64,000 bases of DNA, taken from the NCBI GenBank assembly GCA_024707305.1, contig JANPZZ010000001.1, positions 62,001-126,000 of the forward strand, in the 5' to 3' direction. Shown piece after piece: positions 37,697 through 46,724 of the stretch. Under the pieces are notes generated by a model. That model saw only the letters and a list, made by a program, of their open reading frames with translations, searched no databases and was not told where the DNA came from. Each line of letters begins with the position of its first letter. Position 1 is the stretch's first letter. This DNA is from Chitinophagaceae bacterium (GTDB taxonomy: Bacteria > Bacteroidota > Bacteroidia > Chitinophagales > Chitinophagaceae). The translations under genes and the position numbers were made by a program.

Positions 37697-37704
37697 TACC
37701 TTTG
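37697..37704 (+). promoter_or_regulatory. Candidate -7 box of the bL28 operon
   Basis: TACCTTTG matches TAnnTTTG exactly, 36 bp upstream of the bL28 ATG. No clear -33 TTTG is seen. The leader contains a small hairpin CCCG-AAAAAT-CGGG at about 37708-37721. Confidence 0.5.
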
Positions 37705-37739
37705 CCTCCCGAAAAATCGGGACTAAAATTGTATCAATC

Positions 37740-37976
37740 ATGGCCAGAGTTTGTCAGGTTACAGGTAAGACACCAATCGGAGGGCACAAAGTATCGCATT
37801 CGAATATTAAGACCAAGCGTCGTTTTCTGCCCAATTTGCAGGTGAAGAAATTTTACCTGGCTGAAGAAGACAAGTGGATCACACTTAAGTTGAGCACCGA
37901 TGCACTCCGCACGATCAATAAGCGCGGTTTGTATGCTGTAGTTAAAGAACTGCGTGCAAACGGTGAAAAGATCTAA
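37740..37976 (+). CDS. rpmB: Large ribosomal subunit protein bL28
   Basis: The 78-residue protein is a full-length bL28: [40 protein letters not shown], and [20 protein letters not shown]. One Cys only, so no zinc site. It is first in a cluster with bL33, a DUF4295 protein and FtsY, the usual Bacteroidota order. A TAnnTTTG box lies 36 bp upstream. Confidence 0.97.
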   Translation: MARVCQVTGKTPIGGHKVSHSNIKTKRRFLPNLQVKKFYLAEEDKWITLKLSTDALRTINKRGLYAVVKELRANGEKI

Positions 37977-38023
37977 CAGTCGCACAGCAATTAATAGTTA
38001 ATACATTACAATAGCATATTATT

Positions 38024-38206
38024 ATGGCAAAGAAAGGAAACCGTGTACAGGTAATCATGGAGTGCACTGAACACAAAACAAGTGGTCAGCCTGGCACCAG
38101 CCGTTACATCACGGTAAAAAACAAGAAGAACAATCCTGAGCGCTTGGAGTTGAAGAAATACAACCCCATCCTGAAAAAAGTGACTGTTCACAAAGAAATT
38201 AAGTAA
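38024..38206 (+). CDS. rpmG: Large ribosomal subunit protein bL33
   Basis: The 60-residue protein ([20 protein letters not shown] ... [13 protein letters not shown]) is a full-length bL33. Only one of the four zinc-ligand Cys of the C+ form is present (in MECTEHK), so this is the zinc-independent type. It follows bL28 by 47 bp. Confidence 0.96.
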   Translation: MAKKGNRVQVIMECTEHKTSGQPGTSRYITVKNKKNNPERLELKKYNPILKKVTVHKEIK

Positions 38207-38303
38207 TGATGTGAAAATGTGTAAGTGTGAAGATGTATTGTTTTCGCATTTCGCTAAATCGATTTTCACATTTTCAATTTTCACATTCTCAAACTCATAA
38301 GAC
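38207..38303 (+). repeat. GTGAAAATG / CATTTTCAC inverted words between rpmG and the DUF4295 gene
   Basis: Left words GTGAAAATGTGTAAGTGTGAAG (38211 on) face right words TTTTCACATTTTCAATTTTCAC (from about 38270). They can pair in the transcript to form a long imperfect hairpin inside the ribosomal-protein operon. The words belong to the intergenic family also seen at 20400, 38545-38700, 61850 and 62220. Confidence 0.65.
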
Positions 38304-38477
38304 ATGGCAAAAGTAGCTTCAAAAAACGCGAAAATTAAAGACGCCAAAGCTTCAGCGGAAGCGAAGAACTGGACAAAAGTGATCAAAGCTGTTCGCAGTC
38401 CTAAAACTGGCGCCTATACCTTCAAAGAGGCGATCATCCATAAAGACAAAGTAAAAGACTATCTGGCTCAGAAATAA
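38304..38477 (+). CDS. DUF4295-family small basic protein
   Basis: A 57-residue protein, MAKVASKNAKIKDAKASAEA, with KNWTKVIKAVRSPKTGAYTF and KEAIIHKDKVKDYLAQK. It is rich in Lys and matches the small basic protein that Bacteroidota encode right after bL33. A ribosome-associated role is suspected from its place and charge but not shown. The AGGAAA-type start region is unremarkable. Its gene was identified by direct translation from the ATG at 38304 to the TAA at 38475. Confidence 0.9.
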   Translation: MAKVASKNAKIKDAKASAEAKNWTKVIKAVRSPKTGAYTFKEAIIHKDKVKDYLAQK

Positions 38478-38544
38478 GCCGGTCTAAGTTTTCATATGCT
38501 ATTTTCAGAAGCTGTTCGGTCATTCGAATGGCTTTTGTTCATTA

Positions 38545-38700
38545 TTCAGAAATGTGAAAATGAGGAAATGAGGAAATGAGGAAATGAGAAAATGTCTAAC
38601 TGTCCTTGCAGCAAGAAATCCAATTGAGGCCAGTTTTGCAACTATATACTAAGTGATCTTCATGTATTTTCACATTTTCACATTTTCACATTTTCTCTCA
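38545..38700. repeat. GGAAATGA array facing TTTTCACA array
   Basis: Left arm (38549-38594) is GAAAATGAGGAAATGAGG-type words; right arm (38660-38697) is ATTTTCACATTTTCACATTTTC. The two are reverse-complement-like, separated by about 65 bp, upstream of ftsY. Same family as at 20400 and 62220. Confidence 0.75.
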
Positions 38701-38726
38701 CACTCCGGTAATTTAACTTACATTCT

Positions 38727-39691
38727 ATGGGTTTATTCAATCGCTTATTCGGAAAAAAGGAAAAAGAAAGCCTCGATCAGGGTTTGCAAAAAACCAAAAA
38801 GAGGGATTTCTTTCGCGGATAACAAAAGCTATTGCTGGTAAAAGTACTGTTGACGAAGAAGTGCTCGATAGCCTGGAAGAAGCCCTGGTAGGCGCCGATG
38901 TAGGCATTGAAACCACTGTGAAAATTATCGAACGCATCGAGAAACGCGTGTCGCGCGATAAATACATGAACAGTGCGGAACTGAATAAAATACTTCAGGA
39001 AGAAATGGAGCAGATACTTGTAGATGCTCCTGAGTCAAATACTTATGCATTTCAAACACCCTTACCTGCAAAACCTTATATCATTCTGGTGGTGGGTGTT
39101 AATGGTGTAGGAAAAACAACAACGATCGGAAAACTGGCCCATAACTTTAAATCGGCAGGCAAAGAAGTTTTGCTTGGTGCAGCCGATACATTCCGCGCTG
39201 CCGCGGTTGACCAGCTTACCATCTGGAGCGAGCGTACCGGGGTGCCTATCGTTAAGCAATCCATGGGCTCTGATCCGGCTGCTGTAGCTTTCGATACAGC
39301 TCAAAGTGCAGTCTCCCGCCAGTCAGACGTAGTGCTGATTGATACCGCAGGCCGCCTACACAACAAAGCCCACCTCATGGATGAGCTAAGCAAAATCAAA
39401 CGTGTGATCCAAAAAGTGATTCCCGATGCACCCCATGAAGTGCTGTTGGTACTCGATGGTTCTACCGGACAAAACGCGTTGGAGCAGGCACGACAGTTTA
39501 CAGCCGCTACAGACGTAACAGCACTGGCCATTACTAAACTTGATGGCACCGCAAAAGGCGGCGTTGTTTTAGCCATCGCTGATCAATTTAAAATTCCCGT
39601 GAAGTTTATAGGCGTAGGTGAAAAGATGGAGGATTTGCTGGTATTTGACAAACATGAGTTTGTGGATAGTTTGTTTTCTTTAGAAAAGTGA
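38727..39691 (+). CDS. ftsY: Signal recognition particle receptor FtsY (frame broken once)
   Basis: SRP receptor GTPase that docks ribosome-nascent chains at the membrane. The start ([20 protein letters not shown]) at 38727 gives an about 321-residue protein with a short basic N-terminus and no long acidic A domain, as in this phylum. The N domain has [20 protein letters not shown]; the G domain has [48 protein letters not shown] and [20 protein letters not shown]. One A is missing from the run near 38799-38803. It closes the bL28-bL33-DUF4295 cluster; repeats follow directly after the stop. Confidence 0.94.
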
Positions 39692-39692
39692 G

Positions 39693-40018
39693 GAATCGAT
39701 GGTCGATGGTCGATGGTCGATGGTCGATGACCGATGATCGATGGTCGATGGTCGATGGTCGATGACCGATGATCGATGACCGATGACCGATGACCGATGA
39801 CCGATGGTCGATGACCGATGATCGATGGTCGATCATCGAAATTGGGAGCGAAGAAGAACGATTCGATTGCCGTCCCGAAGGGACGGAATATCTGTAGCAA
39901 AAAAAGTTAATAAAGAATTTAAGTCCCGAAGGGACGATATATGAGCGGAGAAAGATGGTGGAGGAGATAGTTCGATGATCGATCAACGATCATCGATCAT
40001 CGATCAACGATCTTCGAT
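39693..40018. repeat. Composite element: heptamer CGATGNN array, two REP-like palindromes, inverted array
   Basis: 39694-39830 is a 7-bp-period array in which CGATG is followed by GT, AC or AT (for example CGATGGTCGATGACCGATGA). At about 39830 the words flip to ATCATCG. Palindromes CGTCCCGAAGGGACGG (39872) and GTCCCGAAGGGACG (39923) follow, then the inverse array ATCGATCAACGATCATCG at 39973-40017. It fills the gap between ftsY and the kinase gene; no gene is seen. Same architecture as 23690-24092. Confidence 0.88.
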
Positions 40019-40048
40019 TTTTATACAATTAAAAAATATTTCCTGCCG

Positions 40049-41398
40049 ATGTTATATGCCGGTATTGATCTTGGAACCACACATACAAAAGCCATCCTTT
40101 GCGATCAGGAAGGAAACCTGTTGTGGGAACAAAAACTGCGCGTGCATACACATCATCCACAGCAGGGCTGGCATGAACAAAATCCGCTGGAGATCTGGCA
40201 GAACCTGAAAACGCTGCTCGACAATCTCAGTCAACTGGTAGCTGCAAAATCTGAAACCTGCCGCATTTGTTTCAGTAGCGCGATGCACAGCATCATGTCG
40301 GTAGATGAAAACGGTTTGCCTCAATCTCCCCTGATCACCTGGGCCGATCTACGAAGCAATCAGGAAGTGAAATCATTGAAACTTTCAACGGATGTACTGA
40401 AGCTGTATAATCAGACGGGAACGCCTATACATCCGATGTCGCCTTTATGTAAGATTGTCTGGTTTAGAAATAAATATAAAGATTTATTCGATAAAACCTT
40501 TAAATGGGTTTCGGCCAAAGATTATATCTGGTGGCAGCTTACCGGCAAGTGGCAGGCCGATCATTCGGTGGCTTCAGCATCGGGTTTATTTAATATTCAT
40601 GAACGCAGCTGGCATGCAGGATCATTGGAACTGGCTGGTATCAACGAAAATCAATTGCCAGCGCCTGTTCCGGTTTCTTATCGGACTATACCATCTGCAT
40701 TGCCGCCTGGGTGTGGCAATTGGGCTCAGCTACCTGAGTTGCAAATTGGTGGCAGCGATGGCTTCCTGGCCAACCTTGGCAGCCACGCGGTTGATAAAGG
40801 CGTGATGGCGCTTACAATCGGAACCAGCGGCGCCGTGCGGGTATTGATTAATAAGCCGGTTGAATTCACAGCTATCAGCCTCTTTCAATATGCTGCAGAC
40901 GACGGCAGATGGTTGCTCGGCGGTGCGGTGAATAATGGCGGAAACCTGCTTTCCTGGTTTTCTGAAGTATTTTTGCAGGGCGCACAAACGCCGGAAGCAG
41001 TTATGCAGTACTGGCTCGATCGTGCTGCACTGGTACCTCCCGGATGCGATGGATTGCAATGCACGCCCTGGGTTTTTGGTGAACGCGCACCTGTTTGGGA
41101 CGCCGACGCCCGCGCCAGTTTTACGGGTATCCACGCAGGACATCATAAAGAACATTTTTTGCGCGCCATACTGGAAGGTGTTGCCGGAAACATCAAAAAG
41201 ATTCTCACCGAAATGGAAAAGCAGGGTGTGGAAGTAGAAAGAATTAATGCGAGCGGCGGGTTTATTGCATCCAAACTTTGGGTAAACATAATGGAAGAAG
41301 GACTGGGTAAAAAAATACAAATCACCAACGAAGGCGATGCAAGCGCCAGAGGCGCTGTTGTGTTGGCGATGAAAAAAATAAAATGGATGAAGAAATAA
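40049..41398 (+). CDS. FGGY-family carbohydrate kinase, gluconokinase-like
   Basis: ATP-dependent sugar kinase. The 449-residue protein has the FGGY N-domain opening MLYAGIDLGTTHTKAILCDQ (phosphate loop), ICFSSAMHSIMSVDENGLPQ, SPLITWADLRSNQ, and the C-domain with GGSDGFLANLGSH (catalytic Asp), MALTIGTSGAVRV and INASGGFIASKLWVNIMEEG. The HSIM...PLITWAD.RS pattern is typical of gluconokinases, so gluconate is the best substrate guess, but FGGY specificity is hard to read. It lies between the repeat element and rimO, inside an otherwise conserved translation-related cluster. Confidence 0.82.
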   Translation: MLYAGIDLGTTHTKAILCDQEGNLLWEQKLRVHTHHPQQGWHEQNPLEIWQNLKTLLDNLSQLVAAKSETCRICFSSAMHSIMSVDENGLPQSPLITWADLRSNQEVKSLKLSTDVLKLYNQTGTPIHPMSPLCKIVWFRNKYKDLFDKTFKWVSAKDYIWWQLTGKWQADHSVASASGLFNIHERSWHAGSLELAGINENQLPAPVPVSYRTIPSALPPGCGNWAQLPELQIGGSDGFLANLGSHAVDKGVMALTIGTSGAVRVLINKPVEFTAISLFQYAADDGRWLLGGAVNNGGNLLSWFSEVFLQGAQTPEAVMQYWLDRAALVPPGCDGLQCTPWVFGERAPVWDADARASFTGIHAGHHKEHFLRAILEGVAGNIKKILTEMEKQGVEVERINASGGFIASKLWVNIMEEGLGKKIQITNEGDASARGAVVLAMKKIKWMKK

Positions 41399-41459
41399 AA
41401 AGGCCGATTGGTAATCAAAAAGTCACCTCATCCTTTTTTACAATTATTATCTCGGGAAA

Positions 41460-42770
41460 ATGAAAACAAAAACGATACAGAAGACGAAGGTAAACATCAT
41501 TACGCTGGGTTGCAGCAAGAACATGGTGGATAGTGAAGTGCTGAGCGGGCAACTGCGCGCGAATGAGATTGAGGTGGTACACGAAAACCGCAAACGCGAT
41601 CACAATATTGTGGTGGTAAATACCTGCGGTTTTATTGATAAAGCAAAAAGAAGAAAGTATCAATACCATCCTCGACCAGGTAGAACTGAAACGCCGTGGC
41701 TTGCTCGATAAAGTGTATGTAACAGGATGCCTAAGCGAACGCTATAAAAACAACCTGGAAACAGAGATACCCGAAGTTGACGCCTATTTCGGCACCATGG
41801 AATTGCCCATGCTATTGAAACAACTCAACGCCGATTACAAAAATGAGTTGGTGGGCGAACGTTTACTGGCTACACCCAGTCACTACGCTTACATGAAGAT
41901 ATCCGAAGGGTGCAACCGTACCTGCTCATTCTGTGCCATTCCTTTGATGCGTGGTAAACATGTGAGCAAACCTATTGAGCAACTGGTGCAGGAAGCAGAA
42001 GGGCTGGTGAAAAAAGGTGTGAAAGAGATCATGCTGATTGCGCAGGAACTGACTTATTACGGACTCGATATTTATAAAGACAGAACCCTTCCCGATCTGA
42101 TGCGCCGCCTGTCGGATGTAAAAGGACTGGAATGGATTCGTTTGCATTATGCCTATCCCAGCAAGTTTCCGATGGAAATCATCGACGTAATGAAAGAACG
42201 GGATAATATCTGTAACTACCTGGATATGCCGCTACAGCATGCCTCCAACAATATGTTGAAAGCCATGCGTCGCCAGATTACCCGGGAAGAAATGGAAGAC
42301 CTGGTGGCATCTATCCGCGGGAAACTGCCTGAAATTTGTTTACGTACAACGCTGATCGCTGGTTTCCCCGGCGAAACAGTAGATGATGTGGATGAATTAA
42401 AAGGCTTTTGCAACGCCAGCGTTTCGACCGTGTGGGAATTTTCTCGTATTCCCATGAAGAAGGAACTTCGGCATATGGTCTTGAAGACAATGTTCCAGCC
42501 GACATTAAAGAACAACGAGCGCAGGAAGTGATGGAACTCCAACAGGAAATTTCCTTTGAATTGAACCAGGAGAAAGTTGGAAAGGTTTTCAAAACCCTTA
42601 TCGATAAAAAAGAAGCCGGCCGTTACCTTGGCCGCACAGAATACGATAGCGTGGAAGTGGATAACGAAGTGATCATTCACAGCAATAAAAAACTTCCAAT
42701 TGGTGAATTTGTAAATGTCAAAATCACTAAGGCTTACGATTTCGACCTGGAAGGGGAAGTTGTGGAATAA
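41460..42770 (+). CDS. rimO: Ribosomal protein uS12 methylthiotransferase RimO (frame broken twice)
   Basis: Radical-SAM enzyme that methylthiolates an Asp of ribosomal protein uS12. Joined length about 437 residues. MTTase-domain Cys occur in ITLGCSKNMVDSEVLSGQL, VNTCGFIDKAK and VTGCLSERYK; radical-SAM Cys are in KISEGCNRTCSFCAIPLMRG. Also seen are YPSKFPMEIIDVM, CNYLDMPLQHASNNMLKAMR and a TRAM domain (LIDKKEAGRYLGRTEYDSVE). The KHVS after the radical-SAM motif and the DSVEVDNEV tail separate it from MiaB. An extra A near 41645-41649 and a one-base loss near 42408 break the frame. Confidence 0.93.
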
Positions 42771-42983
42771 TCCGCAATGCGTTTCCGTACAATTATTGTA
42801 TCAAATACGAACAGTATTGCCACAACCTGATGTCCTATCTTGTTGATTATCAACTTGTAATTCTGTTGGCACGCTTTTTCAATATCCCTGAGCGTGAACA
42901 AAATTTTGTCAATACTGGTTCGTGGTTCCCGTGTCTCTCAGCCGGCACGGGACTATGTGCCGGGTACAAACCCTGACAGTTTT

Positions 42984-43307
42984 ATGTATTTCACCCGCCT
43001 GGAGGAAATCCTTCTCAACGACAGTTTCTATTACTGGTATCTGCAAACCGACGAAGCAATCGTACGTCGGTGGAATGAGTGGAGAATGGCAAGCGCTGAA
43101 AATAATCGGATGCTGGAGGAAGCAGTATCAGCATTACATATACTATTAAATCAGCAGGACGACGAAGGTTACCCGAGAAGGATTCATGCTGTTTACAGCA
43201 GGTTGCAACGCGCCAGGGAAAACCGGCCGATTTCTAATGCTATTGACGGCATTCCGGAAAATAAAGCTGATATTGACACGAGTGCTTTTGATATACGGCT
43301 TTCATAA
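42984..43307 (+). CDS. Orphan FecR-like N-terminal domain protein
   Basis: A 107-residue product from the ATG at 42984 (MYFTRLEEILLNDSFYYWYL). The stretch YYWYLQTDEAIVRRWNEWRM with AENNRMLEEAVSALHILL resembles the N-terminal, sigma-factor-binding helices of Bacteroidota FecR anti-sigma factors. The transmembrane and periplasmic FecR parts are missing; the rest is polar. No ECF sigma gene is adjacent. It may be a remnant of an anti-sigma gene or a short cytosolic regulator. A GTG at 42894 would lengthen it by 30 atypical residues. Confidence 0.5.
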   Translation: MYFTRLEEILLNDSFYYWYLQTDEAIVRRWNEWRMASAENNRMLEEAVSALHILLNQQDDEGYPRRIHAVYSRLQRARENRPISNAIDGIPENKADIDTSAFDIRLS

Positions 43308-43349
43308 AGCCTGATGGCTTAAATGTTACCCGACCTCTAATATACCATC

Positions 43350-43535
43350 ATGTTAAAAAATTATCTGCTCATAGCCTGGCGCAACCTCGGTCGGAAAGGC
43401 TTTTCTTTTATCAATATAACCGGCCTCGCTATTGGAATGGCTGCGGCTATACTAATACTTCTGTGGATCCAGAGCGAGTTACGTTTCGGTAGAAAAGTAC
43501 ACAAGCCATCCGCGCAGCGAGATCTAATCCTGTAA
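43350..43535 (+). pseudogene. 5' fragment of a MacB/FtsX-type ABC transporter permease gene
   Basis: The first 47 residues (MLKNYLLIAWRNLGRKGFSF, then INITGLAIGMAAAILILLWI and QSELRF) are the classic start of the large Bacteroidota FtsX-like permeases, which run to about 800 residues. After that the frame continues for about 13 unrelated residues and stops. The remainder of the gene is not found downstream, so this is a decayed fragment, not a frameshift. A short hairpin follows at 43588. Confidence 0.8.
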
Positions 43536-44184
43536 AATCATTAAGGTCAGAATAACTACACATTAAGATTTCTCAGATAAGCATAATGAAATGGGTCTGC
43601 ATCGCAGGCCCATTTCGCTTTGTAGTCCTTCGGCTACAATTGAAAAGTATTCATTTACGACAACATAATACCAACTTCAACTATTGTCTTAGGGGGTGTT
43701 ACGGAGCTATCTTGCACCCAGTTAATCGATACCCTTTTATAAGCCCATAAGTTTAAAATCCAATATCCTTTGAAAACAAAAACGTCCGTGCCCTGAAAAC
43801 CAAATCTAATTTTTGATGTCCAATGTCCAATGTCCTGAACCAACCCTGTGAAAAACCAACCAAAACTTTATCCCTGAAAAACCAATCCAATCCCTAAAAA
43901 ACCAATAGATCCATGTCCTGAAATTTACCTAAGATTTGATGACCAATGTCCAAATCCGTCCTGTGAGAAACCACCCAATCCAATCCTTTGAAAAAAACAG
44001 CATCGTGTCCTGTGAAAACCATAACCCACGATAGCGTTTTTTTAATCCGTACCCTCTTGTTTATTGTAACCGGTATTCTGTTTACCAGTCGTTAACCACC
44101 TTGATGATTAGTAAACAGAAGCCGACACAATAACGGTTCAAGCCTTAGCAAAAGGCACCTTCCCAAAATCCAAAATCCAACGCT
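43536..44184. other. Gene-poor stretch with CCAATGTCC / CCTGTGAAAAACC quasi-repeats
   Basis: No coding sequence is supported. 43588-43616 is a strong hairpin (GAAATGGGTCTGC / GCAGGCCCATTTC, loop ATC), possibly a terminator. From 43735 to 44030 the sequence is built from degenerate words such as TCCAATGTCCAATGTCC, CCCTGTGAAAAACCAACC and CCCTGAAAAACCAATCC. They differ from the other repeat families in the window. The rest is AT-rich. Confidence 0.65.
43588..43616 (+). terminator. Strong hairpin after the permease fragment
   Basis: Arms 43588-43600 and 43604-43616 pair over 13 positions with one G-T pair, loop ATC. The T-run behind it is weak (GCTTTG), so termination is likely but not certain. 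A second smaller hairpin with a TTCG loop (TGTAGTCCTTCGGCTACA) follows. Confidence 0.5.
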
Positions 44185-44574
44185 ATGGAATCCTTACAAA
44201 ATCTTGTCGGAAGACTGACCCAGGGTTATTTATCTGAAGCTGCGAAGTACAAAAACATTTTTGTGAATGAAGTTCCTTCCGATCTCGGAATTGAATACAA
44301 TCATTCCTGGGTATGTTCTATCATCAATGGTTTATTTAATACCATCGTGCAGCATTCACGCGAAACCTGTATTCGCATTTCGGCCCGCCGTTACGGATAT
44401 GTAATGGTGCTCGAAGTAAAAGAATCTGGAAGTGTTAATGGCTATGCAATGGCTTGCGGACTGCAGGAGATCAATTCACTCGCAGAAAAAATTGGCGGTT
44501 GCCTGAGCATAAGTGTTCAACAACCAACAACCACCGTTGCTTTTAGTTTTCCGAATCTTCCTTTGGCTAATTAA
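44185..44574 (+). CDS. Small histidine-kinase-type ATPase-like (HATPase-like) protein
   Basis: The 129-residue protein (MESLQNLVGRLTQGYLSEAA) resembles a lone sensor-kinase ATP-binding domain: IFVNEVPSDLGIEYNHSWVC for the strand before the N-box helix, IINGLFNTIVQHSRETCIRI where the Asn box would lie, then VMVLEVKESGSVNGYAMACG (G1-like, but without the usual DxGxG) and LQEINSLAEKIGGCLSISVQ. The nucleotide motifs are degenerate, so ATP binding is doubtful. No histidine phosphoacceptor domain or neighbouring regulator is seen. Followed by a clear terminator. Confidence 0.55.
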   Translation: MESLQNLVGRLTQGYLSEAAKYKNIFVNEVPSDLGIEYNHSWVCSIINGLFNTIVQHSRETCIRISARRYGYVMVLEVKESGSVNGYAMACGLQEINSLAEKIGGCLSISVQQPTTTVAFSFPNLPLAN

Positions 44575-44593
44575 GTATTACTATCCTCCTTAT

Positions 44594-44634
44594 AAAAACA
44601 GGATCTCCGTTAACTGGTGATCCTGTTTTTTTTT
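44594..44634 (+). terminator. Intrinsic terminator after the HATPase-like gene
   Basis: AAAAACAGGATC (44594-44605) pairs with GATCCTGTTTTT (44619-44630), extended inward by an imperfect TCC/GGT; T-run of nine follows. It also sits just behind the convergent gene ending at 44651. Confidence 0.85.
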
Positions 44635-44650
44635 ATTGGAAAGAAATGAA

Positions 44651-45480
44651 TCAGAGATATTGTTGTTTCATCGACTCTACATAGCCTGCGTAATAGTTGA
44701 TCGCCTCCTGGTATCTGCCGGATTCAATTTTTTCAACACTGGGCACAACCAGGTGATTGTAAAGATGATCGAGTATTTCCTTCCTGTTCTCCGCTTCGCG
44801 CAATGAACGAAGAATTGCCGGGCCTACAGTATCGTATTCCTCCAGTAGCATTTCGCCATGCGTTGTGCCCCGCATATAATTTTCTCGCAGGAAGCGGATC
44901 GTCTGCAGTTCGTGACAATCGTCGGGTAACCCTTTATGAAAAACACAGGCGGTAGTCAGGAAGCAATCATAGTCATCTTCATCGTCATATACGGAGGTAT
45001 TTGACTTATAGGAAAGTTTGACGTAATCTTTCCCTTTCGTATCGCGAAGCGTTACATCCAGGAATGGTCGCACGATGCAATCCAGGTCTTTTGGCAAATC
45101 GGGGGGAGTGTCAAACTTCCGTTTGCTTTCGCGGTGAACTTTGCCTTTAATTCAGCTGTTTTTGGTGAGAACTCGGTCAGGAGCACACTAGAAATAACGT
45201 AATGGTATTCTCCATTTTTTGTATTGTCAGCAGTGCTCGCACCGGTAGCCGGTGGCTGCGACACTTTTAACGTAATCACTTTTTGTTCTTCTCGCGCACC
45301 CGTGAATTTTGTGACGCTTTCCAGGTTGATTTCTAAATCGTACAACCATTTCACTTTATTAGCATCCATCTTTTCGCCAGTAAATTGCGAAATTAACCGT
45401 CTCTTGCGCATTAAAAGTGGGAGACCGGTAATGGCGAGTACGGCTGTTCCACTTCGTTCCAGGAATTGGCGGCGTTGCAT
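44651..45480 (-). CDS. Tat-signal-like hypothetical protein with a CFLTTAC motif (frame broken once)
   Basis: Joined length about 277 residues. The N-terminus MQRRQFLERSGTAVLAITGL looks like a twin-arginine-type signal (RRQFL). A beta-rich middle follows (VKWLYDLEINLESVTKFTGA), then LPPDLPKDLDCIVRPFLDVT, an acidic run DDEDDYDC and the Cys motif CFLTTACVFHKGLPDDCHEL with TIRFLRENYMRGT. The motif plus DDCxELxxxRxFRxxY recurs, as I recall, in uncharacterised Bacteroidota proteins; no function is known to me. One C is missing in the run at about 45100-45106. The gene is convergent with the terminator at 44594 and divergent from the hydroxyproline locus. Confidence 0.65.
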
Positions 45481-45771
45481 AGTAGTTTAGTTTATTCTCC
45501 GAAAAATAGCAATAAATGGCGGTGGTCAAATACCATGGATTGGGTATTTAATTGATTGACTCCCTATTGGTAGATCCAAAGCATGGACAAACTAAAACTT
45601 ATAAATCGTTTAAACGCAGATGGTACGATGTAAATCAAAAATTGGGACTCAACCTGAGTTCGCTTTCCTGTAACACAAATGGCCTCGCCATGGATTTGCC
45701 CGGAATTGTTTATTTTCAGTTTGCTACTGAAACGGATTTGTTAGAAATCAACCATCAAAACATACTACTTT

Positions 45772-46678
45772 ATGGCTTCTTTCTCCTGGAAAGGCATTTT
45801 TCCCGCACTTACTACCAAATTTACCGCCGATGACCAACTGGATATCGGGCTTTTTTAAAATCAATCTCCAGGCACAATTGCAGGCGGGGGCGGAAGGAGT
45901 GATCCTGGGAGGTACGCTGGGCGAAGCCAGTGTGATAACTACGGCTGAAAAAGAATTGCTGGTGCAAACGGCAATTGAAAACGCAGGGGGAAAGCCAGTA
46001 ATCCTGAATATTGCTGAAGGGAGTACGCGCGTTGCGCTGGAACAGGTAAAACTGGCCGAACAATGGGGCGCACAGGGATTGATGTTGTTGCCACCAATGC
46101 GGTATAAATCTGATCATCGGGAAACAGTGCATTATTTCCAGACAATTGCCAATAGCACTGCATTACCAATCATGCTTTATAATAATCCGGTTGACTATAA
46201 AACCGAGATTACCATCGCAATGTTTGAAGAGTTACAAAACACATCCAATATTAGTGCAGTAAAAGAATCAACACGCGATGTAACGAATGTGACGCGTATG
46301 CGCAATGCATTTGGTGACCGATTCAGCATTTTATGTGGCGTAGATACCCTGGCGATGGAAGAATTATTGCTGGGTGCTGACGGGTGGGTTGCAGGCCTTG
46401 TTTGTGCATTTCCGGTTGAAACGGTGCGGTTATATAATCTGGTGAAAGAAGGGAGACTGGAAGATGCGCGGAAACTCTATCGTTGGTTTATGCCATTGTT
46501 GGAACTGGATATTCATCCCAAGCTTGTGCAATATATCAAACTGGCAGAAGCAGAAACAGGTATTGGCAGTGAATTTGTACGAGCTCCAAGGTTAAGGTTG
46601 GAAGGAGTGGAGCGTGAACAAATATTGAATATTATTCGTGAAGGAATTCGTCAACGGGATGAGCTAAATATCGGCTAA
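45772..46678 (+). CDS. DapA-family lyase, probable 1-pyrroline-4-hydroxy-2-carboxylate deaminase (frame broken once)
   Basis: Start ATG at 45772 (MASFSWKGIFPALTTKFTAD). A T6 run at 45857-45862, where T5 fits, shifts the frame after DIGLF. Joined length about 301 residues, the normal DapA-family size. Visible: GGTLGEASVITTAEKELLVQ (pyruvate-binding-type loop), PIMLYNNPVDYKTEI with the conserved Tyr, and SAVKESTRD with the Schiff-base Lys. In hydroxyproline catabolism this family deaminates and dehydrates 1-pyrroline-4-hydroxy-2-carboxylate to 2-oxoglutarate semialdehyde; the neighbouring dehydrogenase and epimerase support that role over lysine synthesis. 46 bp separate it from the aldehyde dehydrogenase gene. 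Confidence 0.83.
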
Positions 46679-46724
46679 ACGGAAAACCAGCAAATGATTC
46701 GCATCGTATACTGAAAATGAAATT

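Noticed and set aside
37708-37721. bL28 leader hairpin as an autoregulatory site
   Set aside because: Only a 4-bp stem; too weak to support a claim without conservation data.
39583-39986. Reading frames rich in Ile-Asp-His-Arg-Ser repeats, also near 22500-22730 and 23590-24190
   Set aside because: They are frame translations of CGATG heptamer arrays. A 7-bp period gives the 7-residue pattern in all frames and on both strands.
41460-42770. Programmed frameshifting in rimO
   Set aside because: Two breaks of opposite sign, with no slippery-site plus pseudoknot layout; the homopolymer error pattern explains the first, and relatives are not known to use frameshifting.
45552-45833. 93-residue frame upstream of the DapA-family gene
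   Set aside because: Its second half is an off-frame reading of the start of the DapA-family gene, and its first half resembles no family; the real ATG is at 45772.
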